DNA of 64,000 nucleotides. It comes from Myxococcus xanthus (lineage in GTDB: Bacteria; Myxococcota; Myxococcia; Myxococcales; Myxococcaceae). The position numbers were made by a program, and so were the translations under genes. Positions 44,001-52,300 of the stretch are shown piece by piece (positions within the stretch are counted from its first letter, which is position 1; every line of letters starts with the position of its first letter). The stretch spans positions 5,211,001 to 5,275,000 of the forward strand of contig NZ_CP017174.1 in the NCBI RefSeq assembly GCF_006402735.1, given 5' to 3'. Under the pieces are notes generated by a model that was not told where the DNA came from, made no database searches, and saw only the letters and a program-made list of their open reading frames with translations.

Positions 44001-46598
44001 GATGCAGGACTGGCCCATGGTCACCAGCGTGGGCTTCGGGCCGACCTCCAGGAAGGCCTTCACGCCGGCCTGCTCCAGCGTCTGCATGCCCCTGGCGAAC
44101 ATCACCGGCTCACGAAGATGCTGCACCCAGTACCGAGGCGTCAGGATTTCCTTCCCCGCCTCGCGCCCGCTCAGGTTCGAAATCAGCGGGATGGCCGGAG
44201 GCTGGAGCTTCACCTTCGCCACCGCCTTGGAGAACGCGTCGAGGATGGGGTCCATCAACGCGGAGTGGAACGCGTGCGAGACGCGCAGCATCGTGCCGCG
44301 CTTGCCCTTCCGCGTCAGCTCGGCCACGCATTCGTTGACGGCGGCCTCGCGCCCTGAAATCACCACGTTGCGGGGGCCGTTGAGTGCCGCGATGGACACC
44401 TGCCCGTCATACTGGGAGAGCAGCGCCTCCACCTCCGCGGCATCCGCGGACACTGCGGCCATCGTCCCGCCCGCGGGCAGGGACTGCATCAGCCGGGCGC
44501 GCGTGGCGATGAGTTCCAGTCCTTCTTCCAGGGTGAAGACGCCGGCCACGCAGGCCGCCACGAACTCACCCACGGAGTGTCCCATCACGAAGTCCGGCCG
44601 GAGGCCCCACTGCATCCACACCTGCGCCAGGGCGTACTCGAGCGCGAACAACGCGGGTTGGGTGAAACCCGTCTCATCCAGCCGGGCTCGCGCCTGCGCG
44701 TCACGCTCAGCGGGGTGCAGCAGGTCGATGAGCGACTGGCCCATCAACGGCTTCAGCACCGCGTCGCAACGCAGGAGCGTCTCGCGGAAGGTCGGCTCGG
44801 TGCGGAAGAGTTCCTCCCCCATGCCCAGCCACTGCGCGCCCTGCCCGGTGAACAGGAAGGCCAGCCGGGGCTCCCCGTCCGCCTTCCCGCACAGCACCGA
44901 CGATGACGTCTGCCCGGACAGGAAGGACGTCAACTGCGCCTGCATGGCCTCCTGTGAGCTTCCCAGCACCGCGAGCCGGTGCCGGAAGGCGTCCCGCCCC
45001 GTGTTCGCGGTGAAGCAGATGTCCTCCAGCGCCTGTGACGCGAGCCCAGGGCCACCGAGCGCCTGCGCATAGCGCTGCGCCAGCTCGTTCAGCGCCTGGG
45101 GGCTGCGCGCGGACAGCGTCAGGACGTGCATCGGCCGCGGCGTCGCATCCGGCGTCCGGGCAGGCGCGGGCGGGGCTTCCTCGATGAGGACATGCGCGTT
45201 GACGCCGCTGAGCCCGAAGCCGCTGACACCGGCCACGCGGGGCCTGTCGCCCTTGGGCCACGGCGTCACCTGCGTGGGGATGGAAATCTGCAACTGCTGC
45301 CAGTCCACGGCCGGGTTGGGCGTACGGAAGTGCAGGTGCGGAGGAATCTCGTCCTGTCCCAGCGACAGCACGACCTTGATCATCCCCGCGGCACCAGCGG
45401 CGGACTCCAGGTGCCCGAGGTTCGTCTTCGCGGAGCCGACGAGCAAGGGGGCGTCCGCGCCGCGCCCGTGCCGGAGCACCGCGTCCAGCGCCCGCAGCTC
45501 AATCGGGTCACCCAGCGGCGTCCCTGTTCCATGGGCCTCGATGTAGTTCACATCCGCTGGGGCCAGGCTCGCCGACTCCAGCGCCTTGCGCAGCAGCTTC
45601 TCCTGCGCGGGCCCGTTGGGAACCGTCAGGCCGCCACTGAGCCCATCATGGTTCACCGCGGAGCCACGGATGACGGCGAGGATGCGGTCCTTGTCCCGCT
45701 GCGCATCCGAGAGCCGCTTGAGCACCAGGACGCCGCAGCCTTCGCCGCGCCCGTAGCCATTGGCGGACGCATCGAACGTCTTCGAGCGCCCATCCGGCGC
45801 CAGCGCCCGCATCTTCGACAGGACGATGTTGTTGTCCGGCCGGAGAATCACGTTCACCCCGCCCGCGAGCGCCAGCGAACACTCCCCCTGCCGCAGCGCC
45901 TGGCAGGCCAGGTGGGCGGAGACGAGCGCCGAGGAGCACGCGGTCGCGACCACCATGGACGGCCCCTGGAGGCCCAGGACGTAGGACACACGTCCCGCGG
46001 AGAAGCTCAGCTCGTTCCCGGTCCCCATGTACGGCAGGTCCCGCGTCTGCACCGCGTTGAAGGGAACGCGCCCGTAGTCGCTGCTCAGGAAGCCGACATA
46101 GACGCCCGTGTCGCTGCCCACCAGGGAGCCCGGGGCGATTCCGGCGTCCTCCAGGGCTTCCCAGGACACCTCCAGCATCAAGCGCTGCTGCGGGTCGACG
46201 TAGTTCGCCTCGCGCGGCGACAGGCCGAAGAACTCGCTGTCGAAGCCGGCGATGGGTTGGTTGAGGAACCCACCCTCACGGACCACCATCTTCCAGCCCG
46301 CGTCCGGGTCCGCCGCGTAGTACGCATCCACGTCCCAGCGGTCCGGCGGGACGGTGCTCACGGCATCGACGCCGCCGCGCAGCAGCTCCCAATAGGCGCG
46401 CGGGTCATTCGCGCCGCCGGGGAACCTGCACCCCATGCCGATGACGGCGATGGGCTCCGAGCGCGCGCGCTCCAATCCATCCACGCGCGCCCGGAGGGTC
46501 TTGATTGCCAATGCCGCCCGTTGCAAGGGCGTCATCGACTCCATCGAGAGAGCATTCTCCTCGTTGGACATCCTCACTCGAATGGACTCATCCGACAC
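41013..46598 (-). CDS. Type I PKS module KS-AT-DH-KR-ACP
   Basis: 1861 residues, GTG start with AAGGGG upstream. KS (about 48-475) has Cys-221 in VATACSSAL, His-356 in EAHGTGT and His-396 in TNLGHLE. AT (about 578-870) has Ser-675 in GHSVGEF and HAFH at 775-778, the malonyl-CoA pattern. DH (about 950-1230) has His-984 in LKDHGVYGQILMPGAA and Asp in LLDACFQ. KR has TGGLGGLG, FSSAASLIG and IDD, suggesting a B-type alcohol. ACP has Ser-1778 in FGMDSLMS, and an acidic tail (DALLADVDSLDDDAV) may be a docking end. It lacks a thioesterase and ER. It is the last gene of the operon but probably not the last to act. Confidence 0.93.
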   Translation of the reverse strand: MSDESIRVRMSNEENALSMESMTPLQRAALAIKTLRARVDGLERARSEPIAVIGMGCRFPGGANDPRAYWELLRGGVDAVSTVPPDRWDVDAYYAADPDAGWKMVVREGGFLNQPIAGFDSEFFGLSPREANYVDPQQRLMLEVSWEALEDAGIAPGSLVGSDTGVYVGFLSSDYGRVPFNAVQTRDLPYMGTGNELSFSAGRVSYVLGLQGPSMVVATACSSALVSAHLACQALRQGECSLALAGGVNVILRPDNNIVLSKMRALAPDGRSKTFDASANGYGRGEGCGVLVLKRLSDAQRDKDRILAVIRGSAVNHDGLSGGLTVPNGPAQEKLLRKALESASLAPADVNYIEAHGTGTPLGDPIELRALDAVLRHGRGADAPLLVGSAKTNLGHLESAAGAAGMIKVVLSLGQDEIPPHLHFRTPNPAVDWQQLQISIPTQVTPWPKGDRPRVAGVSGFGLSGVNAHVLIEEAPPAPARTPDATPRPMHVLTLSARSPQALNELAQRYAQALGGPGLASQALEDICFTANTGRDAFRHRLAVLGSSQEAMQAQLTSFLSGQTSSSVLCGKADGEPRLAFLFTGQGAQWLGMGEELFRTEPTFRETLLRCDAVLKPLMGQSLIDLLHPAERDAQARARLDETGFTQPALFALEYALAQVWMQWGLRPDFVMGHSVGEFVAACVAGVFTLEEGLELIATRARLMQSLPAGGTMAAVSADAAEVEALLSQYDGQVSIAALNGPRNVVISGREAAVNECVAELTRKGKRGTMLRVSHAFHSALMDPILDAFSKAVAKVKLQPPAIPLISNLSGREAGKEILTPRYWVQHLREPVMFARGMQTLEQAGVKAFLEVGPKPTLVTMGQSCITKEDTLWVGSLRPERSDWQQMLEGLAALHVAGVPVDWRGVDQGRERHKVALPVYPFQRRNHWMDLNGSTWDVPGVSTAPEAGATRGHPLLGHPHASPSQMRQFESSVGAAKPAFLKDHGVYGQILMPGAAYVEMGLAAGASLFGSAGGTVDEITFSQALFLPEEGARRVHLLYSPEGERTGRFEIHSQEERTGEGEPAWILHAHGKLSATTAAPAERVDLERLRASLTREVPVEGYYAKLGQAGLAYGPSFRGIQALWRGENAVLGRLALSGSAAADAGQYQLQPALLDACFQMVGAVLDEEGDAAYLPVGVGQVQVQRGGLGEVWAHATLARSDDPKGPGYVCDIQLLTADGERVATVEKLLLRRITREGLLGAKSKRYQNWLYELEWQPRQLEAPAAGAEAAHAGTQCLILADAAGLGARLAERLTKQGWHVVTVPAGARATVDGRDSALVLLGQLRPEALQGPLHVIDLWSLDGGGDDVPAQALGHGTRVLALAQALVEAKGKSTSLWLVTRGAQATSEKERITHLGSSVLWGLGKSITREHPDLHCRRVDLDASASEHEVAQLHAELLGGSGEDEIALRGTTRRVPRLVRSRKLRGASGEPALKPDASYLVTGGLGGLGLIVAERLAERGARHLVLMGRREPGPEARARLEALEQRGVTIHCVQGDVAVAADVERVLAWLSGRVPPLRGVIHSAGVIDDGLFVQMTPERLAKAFAPKVSGGWNLHRALQGTALDFFVVFSSAASLIGSAGQANYVAANAFLDALARSRQADGLPALSLNWGAWAEVGAAAEEQIRRRMEQLGFGVIPPEDGLQVFEQSLGLSGQLGVLPVDWAVLGRRGRSPLFEAFIEKASPAASEGIRQRLERLELKERRGALRAHVGELVNGVLGRPTTEPLDPNQGFFEFGMDSLMSVELRNVLQRSLGTSLPATVAFDNPTVNGLVDYLAAEVLGLKEEAAAPVEEAPEDAELDALLADVDSLDDDAVQAMLRRGR

Positions 46599-46619
46599 TG
46601 CCCACCCCTTTCGTTTCGA

Positions 46620-47090
46620 CTAGCTGATGGAGATCTTTTCCAACGGTTCCGGTGCAGGGCTGGACGCAGCGGCCGGGCTGCTTGAATCCGGAGAGGTAGC
46701 GCTCGCCGGAGGCGCACGGCGGTCACTGGGCCGGGCGCCCGCCTCGGAACCCGTCGTCCCCTTCGGCCGCTTCGCGAGGATCAGGTCCCCCGCCTTCTGG
46801 ATCACGTCGCCAAACGACACCCCGGACCGGTGCGGCTGGCCCGCCGCCGGAGCCGTGTGCGCCTGCTTCGCCCGGTCCTCGATGGCCGCGTCGATGTGCT
46901 GCAGCTCGTGAATCTGAGCATCGAGGATGTGCGCGACACCCTTGAGCGCCTCCTGCTTCGCGCGGAAGAGCTGCTGCACCAGGCCTCGCCCGCCCGGAAT
47001 CAGGGCGTTGGTGAGCTCGGCGAACCGAGCGCCGTACTCCGGCGAAGCGCCAAAAGAACCCTGCGGATAACGATCATCTTGCGTGGACAT
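46620..47090 (-). CDS. Unrecognised small protein with disordered tail
   Basis: 156 residues from ATG 47090, which overlaps the ATPase stop by one base (TGATG). The N-terminal half is helical (YGARFAELTNALIPGGRGLV, then VAHILDAQIHELQHIDAAIE). The C-terminal 60 residues are Ser/Pro/Ala-rich and probably disordered, ending EPLEKISIS. No family was recognised. It sits between an ArsA-like ATPase and a PKS gene (21 bases to the latter), so it is co-expressed with the assembly line. A role as a partner of the ATPase is an inference from coupling. Confidence 0.65.
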   Translation of the reverse strand: MSTQDDRYPQGSFGASPEYGARFAELTNALIPGGRGLVQQLFRAKQEALKGVAHILDAQIHELQHIDAAIEDRAKQAHTAPAAGQPHRSGVSFGDVIQKAGDLILAKRPKGTTGSEAGARPSDRRAPPASATSPDSSSPAAASSPAPEPLEKISIS

Positions 47091-48253
47091 CAAACACCTC
47101 TTTCTTTTTGGAAACTCACGATGAGCCGGTCACCCTCCATGCGGGCGCCCGACGTCGGGAGGAGTGCAATCATCCGAGGCAACACGACGTTGCGCCGGAC
47201 GGCCCCGACCTGGATGACGAACTCCGCGCCGCGGCGGGAGAGCTCGACATCACTCTTCGCCACGAAGGGGAGCCGCACCTCCAGCGAATACGCATCCACT
47301 GCGTCCTTGCGGATGCCCAGGGCAGGGTGCGGGGCCATGAGACGGACGGGGTCCTCTCCCTGGTAGAGCTGCTCTGCGAAGACCTCGAGCGGCTTCTCCC
47401 CCACCACCTCGGTGGCCTGGTGCGGGACCTTCAACACCAGCAGCGACGAAAAGGCGCTCTGGAGCTTCTCCACGTGTGACTGCTGCGCCCGCACCCGTTC
47501 GGAGCCGGCGTCGGCGGCTTCCGGTGCGAGTCGGTTGATGACGACGCAGTCCACCGCGAGGCCGAGCAGGCTGAAGTACGTGTACGCCCGCTGCGCCTCC
47601 TGTCCGGACACCGTGTCCGCGGTGGTCACCAGCCGGAGGGTCGTCACCTCCGGGTCGTGCAGCAGCGCGTCCACGGCGGTCAGCCGGTCGCGAACCTCCA
47701 GGCTCGCGTCCGCGCCGTGGAGGCTCGCCGCCAGCAGGCGTGCCTTGCGCCCCGGCTGCGTGGGTGCCTGCTGCTTGCGCGCGTACCAGCTCATCGCCGG
47801 CACGGTGTTGAGCAACTGCAGGGCCGTGCGGGTGGACGGGCAATCCACGATGACGAGGTCGTGCTGCTGCTCGCGGAGGTACTCGTCCAGGCGGAGGAGC
47901 ATGACGACGTGGGCCGCCTCGGCCGTCATCGCCACCTCCTCCGCGTTCACGCGCTCCAGCCCGCCATCCACGAGCGCGGCCAGTCCGCCCTGGCCCCCGT
48001 TCCATCCCCGGCGGAGCTCTTCTCCAACGTCCACCTCGTGGAAGGACAGGTGGTCGTTGACGCCCACGGGAACGCCCCGGGGGCCGGAGAAGAGTGGACT
48101 CTCGACGCCCATGGCGGCGCTGAGGCCGCGGGACAGGTCGAACGAAAGCACCAGCGTCCGGAGACCCCGGCGGGAAGCCGCCAGCGCCGTCGCGGCCGCC
48201 ACCGTGGTCTTCCCTGAACCGCCGGTACCGGAGACAAGAATGATCCTGGCCAT
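47090..48253 (-). CDS. ArsA/Get3-like ATPase lacking the signature lysine
   Basis: A 387-residue P-loop ATPase. The Walker A is GTGGSGKTT (9-17): the GKT lysine (Lys-15) is present, but the first lysine of the deviant xKGGxGKT motif that marks ArsA/MinD enzymes is Thr-10. Other features are an Asp in VLSFDLSRGLSA, VIVDCPSTRTALQLL, and a small ATPase-like C-terminal domain (SLEVRLPFV) of the ArsA_HSP20 kind. No arsenite-binding Cys triad is evident. It lies between patatin (18 bases) and a small protein, inside the PKS/NRPS operon. It may handle a membrane-bound or tail-anchored partner; arsenic resistance is unlikely. Confidence 0.83.
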   Translation of the reverse strand: MARIILVSGTGGSGKTTVAAATALAASRRGLRTLVLSFDLSRGLSAAMGVESPLFSGPRGVPVGVNDHLSFHEVDVGEELRRGWNGGQGGLAALVDGGLERVNAEEVAMTAEAAHVVMLLRLDEYLREQQHDLVIVDCPSTRTALQLLNTVPAMSWYARKQQAPTQPGRKARLLAASLHGADASLEVRDRLTAVDALLHDPEVTTLRLVTTADTVSGQEAQRAYTYFSLLGLAVDCVVINRLAPEAADAGSERVRAQQSHVEKLQSAFSSLLVLKVPHQATEVVGEKPLEVFAEQLYQGEDPVRLMAPHPALGIRKDAVDAYSLEVRLPFVAKSDVELSRRGAEFVIQVGAVRRNVVLPRMIALLPTSGARMEGDRLIVSFQKERGV

Positions 48254-48271
48254 CTCAATCCACCTCTCGCG

Positions 48272-49351
48272 CTAGGTCGCCTTCGCCGCGTCAGACGCCC
48301 AGCCTGATTTCCCGATCCACGTCTGCGCACGGTTGAGCTGCGAGACGGTGGACTGGGTGCTCAGCAGGCTCTGGACGGTGGACTCCACCTGCTTGAGGTT
48401 CGCCGCGGAGAGCGTCTGGTCCACCACGGGATTCAGCCGGAAGTACTTCTTCCGCAGAATCATGCGGCACTGGTAGTCCGCCGCGTCCGAGCCGGCCTCC
48501 AGCATCATCTTCACGAGCACCATGGGGTCGTGGAAGTCCAGCAGCCACTTGGAGAAGCCCCAGTTGGCCACGCCCTTGCAGAAGTGCGGCGTGAGGTACG
48601 ACGACATGCAGCCGTTGCCCACCGACATCATCAGGATGTTCGTCAGGTCGGGCGGCTCCGTCTCCAGCGTCTCCACCTTCTCCGAGCGGCTCTTGCGGGT
48701 GATGTTGTTGATGATCTGCGCCAGCGCCACCAGCGACGGGTTGTTGGCGAAGATGCCGCCGTCGACGTAGCCGCTGCCCTGCTCCCGGATGCCCTGGTAG
48801 ACGGGGTAGGAGAGCGGAGGCGAGCCGCTGCGCATCAGCACGTCCACCACCAGCTCGTTGTGGTCGGTGTCGTTGTCCGGACCGGTGTTGTGGAAGACCT
48901 TGGCCTTCCAGGTCCGCAGCGACTTGCGGTGACCGTCGAGTTGGAAGGATGGCAGCGCCACCTTCCGCTTTAGGTCTCCCAGGCGCAACGTGGCGCCAAA
49001 GTAGCTGCAGAAGAAGTCGCGCATGTAGCTGGAGTCGAGCAGCGCGGCGTTGCCCGTCAGCGCCATGGCGGTCCGCCCCAGTGACACCGCCTTGCGGTTC
49101 ATCTGGACGACCTCGCCCCAGAAGTCGAGGATCTTGGGGAAGGCGTCGTCGGGGTTCTCGTAGGTGGCGAAGAACGCGGCGTTGAAGGAACCCGCGGACG
49201 TGCCGGAGAACAGCTCCACGTCGTTCAGCAGGCTCTGCCCGCCTCCGCGGCTGGTCAGGGTCTCCTTCAACGACTTGAGCAGTCCCGCGGTGACATACCC
49301 CTCACCGCCGGAAATAGACGTACCATCCATTGCAAGGACTCGGTGCGGCAT
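48272..49351 (-). CDS. Patatin-like phospholipase
   Basis: A 359-residue patatin-family acyl hydrolase. The catalytic dyad is Ser-52 in FSGTSAGSFNA and Asp-197 in GSGYVDGGIFANNP. The oxyanion glycine motif near residue 10 is irregular (MDGTSISGGEGYV). It cleaves acyl esters of lipids. Its ATG shares one base with the NRPS stop (49351), so it is co-translated with the assembly line. It might supply or remove acyl chains (including the starter or product), or act in self-protection. No signal peptide is seen, so it should be cytoplasmic or peripherally membrane-bound. Confidence 0.87.
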   Translation of the reverse strand: MPHRVLAMDGTSISGGEGYVTAGLLKSLKETLTSRGGGQSLLNDVELFSGTSAGSFNAAFFATYENPDDAFPKILDFWGEVVQMNRKAVSLGRTAMALTGNAALLDSSYMRDFFCSYFGATLRLGDLKRKVALPSFQLDGHRKSLRTWKAKVFHNTGPDNDTDHNELVVDVLMRSGSPPLSYPVYQGIREQGSGYVDGGIFANNPSLVALAQIINNITRKSRSEKVETLETEPPDLTNILMMSVGNGCMSSYLTPHFCKGVANWGFSKWLLDFHDPMVLVKMMLEAGSDAADYQCRMILRKKYFRLNPVVDQTLSAANLKQVESTVQSLLSTQSTVSQLNRAQTWIGKSGWASDAAKAT

Positions 49352-52300
49352 TACATGACCTCCATGGGGAGCTGCGCAGCCAGCCCCGTTGCTGGCATTT
49401 CCGCCCGAGACACTTCTGCGATTGGCGGGAACGTCAAAACCCTATCCAGACATTTCTGTATTTCAATTGCAAGCACGACCACGTTCCGCTCATCCATGAT
49501 GAGCGTCATGTGATTGCCTGGAACCGGTATCACTTCCGTCCCCGAGAGTGCGAACCTGCGCACACTGTCGACGAGCGGGTCGCCGCCAATCGTCACAGGA
49601 CCCGTCCTGAAAAGTGTGGCGGAGCCTCCGTACGCAGAGAACGTATAGAGTTGCTCCGAGCGGCGTGTTGCCAGGAAATTCCGGGCTGTCAGCGCGCTGT
49701 CTCGCAAGAAACGCCACAGGTATGAATACTGCCCATCTGTATCCCGACGAAGCAGGTCTGCCCATGCCTCGGGGAGGCTGATGCCCATCCATTCGCCTAT
49801 CAATCTCAGGCTGGCGTAGTCCCGCGGCATCTGGGCCTCCCCCAGCACCTTGATGAGCTGGGAGCCCGCGGGAATCTCCTGCGGGGTGCCGTCATGCGCG
49901 GCCAACCGGTCCAGCGCCGCGCCGTCAATCAAGCCGAGCAGCGCCACCTGTTCCCCGAGCGCCTCGAGCTGCCGCGCCATCTCACAGACGACGAGCCCTC
50001 CGTAGGACCAGCCCGCGATCCGGTACGGCCCACTCGGTTGGACCTGCCGCAGGGCCGCCACATACAGCGCGGCGGTGTCCTCGATGGTCTCCGGTGGCCG
50101 CTGGTCGTCCATGACGCCAGGCATCTGGAAGCCGAACACGGGCTGCTCCGCGTCCAGGTGGCGGGCCAGGGTGACGTAGACGGCCGGGCTGCCCGCGGAC
50201 GGCGGGGCGAGGAACAGCGGCGGTTTGTGCCCCAGGGGCTTCAGCGCCACCACACAGGCGGGCAGCTGGCGAATCAGCGCGGTGACCTTGCTGGAGTGTT
50301 CGTCAACCCAGTGCGCCAGGGCCTCCACGGAGGGCCGGTCGAACACCTCGTTGAGGGGCACCTCGATGCCCAGCTTCGCGGAGATGCGAGAGATGAGCGT
50401 AACGGCGAGGAGCGAGTGGCCCCCCAGTTCGAAGAAGCTGTCGGTGGGCGCCACGGTGCTCAGTCCCAGGAGTTCGCCGAACAGCGCCTGGAGCTGCCGC
50501 TCCGTCTCGGTCCGCGCCTCCGTGCGGGCCAGCGCGCTGGCCACGGGCGCTTCGGACACCACGGGCGGGAGCGCCTTGCGGTCAATCTTCCCACTGGGCG
50601 TCAGCGGCAGCTCAGGGAGGACCGCGATGACCTCCGGCATCATGTATTCGGGCAGCACCTCACGCAGGGACTTGCGCAGCACGGCCCGCAGGTCATCGTT
50701 CTCCATCGACTGGGGCTGCACGTAGGCCACCAGGCGCGGCGCTCCGCCTGGGAGACGCTGCAGGAGCACCGCGGCCTGGACGACGTCGGGATGGCGGCCC
50801 AGCGCGGCCTCCACCTCTCCCGACTCGACGCGGTGACCTCGAATCTTGAGCTGGTCGTCCTGGCGGCCCAGGTACTCGATGCGCCCGTCGGAGAGGTACC
50901 GGGCGTGGTCCCCCGTGCGGTAGAGCCGCGAGCCCTCCGTGCCCATGTCGAAGGGATTGGGGACGAAGCGCTCCGCCGTCAGGTCCGGCCGGCGCAGATA
51001 GCCTCGGGCCAGGCCGACGCCGCCGATGTACAGCTCGCCGGGTACGCCAACGGGCACCGGCTGGAGGTACCGGTCCAGGATGTACAACCGCATGTGCGGA
51101 ATGGGCCGGCCAATGGGCACGCGCTCCGGCGGCGTCGCGCCATCCGGGAGCAGTGTCTCGAAGCAACACGCCACCGCGGCCTCGGTGGGGCCGTACTCAT
51201 TGATGACGCGCGTGGGGATGCCCTGCTCCCGCCACGCGGCCAGGTCCACGCCGTGCAGCCCTTCTCCGCCCAGCACCACCGCGTGGGTGCGGCCCAGCAC
51301 CTCGCGCGTGCGTCCCAGGCCGTTGAAGGCCCGCAGATGCGACGGCGTCATTTTGATGAAGCTGAAGCCCTGCTCGGGGTAGTCCCGGGACGTCAGCTGG
51401 TCGATTTCGTGGCCGCGCGGCACGAGGAACAGCGCGCGTCCCGCCAGCAGCGGCGCGAAGAGGCTCGTCAGCGTGCCGTCGAAGCTGACGGAGCCAATCA
51501 CCGGGCTCCCCGTCCCTTCGCGAAGCCGGTACGCGTCCACACTCCAGCGCAGGTAGTTGACGATGCTCCGGTGCGTGATTTCCGTGCCCTTGGGCCGGCC
51601 CGTCGAGCCCGACGTATAGAGGATGTAGGCCAGTTGGTCGGGGAGGACGTCGCGGCGGAGTTGCTGGCCTGGCGCGGCGGGAATGTCCCGATAGCCTTCG
51701 TCCACGTGGAGCGTGACGAAGCCCCCCATGCCCCAGAGGCGCTCGGACAGCTTCGTGGAGGAAATCACCACCCGGGGCCGCGCATCCGCGACGATGTGGC
51801 GGAGCCGGTCCGCGGGCTCGTCTGCGTCGAGCGCGAGGAACGCGCCCCCTGCCTTCATCACCGCCAGCAGGCTCACGATGAGCTCCGCCGAACGGTCCAG
51901 GTAGACGCCGACCACCACCTCCGGTCCCACGTCCAAATCCTGGAGCGACGCGGCGACCCGGTCGCTGAGCTGGTCGAGCTCGCCGTATGTCAGCTCCCAG
52001 TCGTCCACGACGACGGCCACCGCATCCGGCGTGCGCAGCGCCTGGGCTTCGATGAGCGCATGGAGGCACGCGCCTTCCGCCTCCGGCGTCCCCGTGTCGT
52101 TCCACTGCCGGAGCACGCGCTCGCGGACATCCGAGGGGAGCACGGGCAGCTCGCCCACCGGACGCTGGGGCTCGGCCACGAGCCCTTCGAGCAGAACCTG
52201 GAAGCAGTCCATGTAGTGCTGGATGGTGCCCTGCTCGAAGAGGTCACGGTTGAACACCATCCGCGCCGACAACCGGTCGCCGTGGTCATCCACGAAGAGG

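Noticed and set aside
47090..48253. Arsenite-efflux ATPase
   Set aside because: No cysteine triad for arsenite and no arsB/arsC/arsR genes nearby; the operon is biosynthetic.
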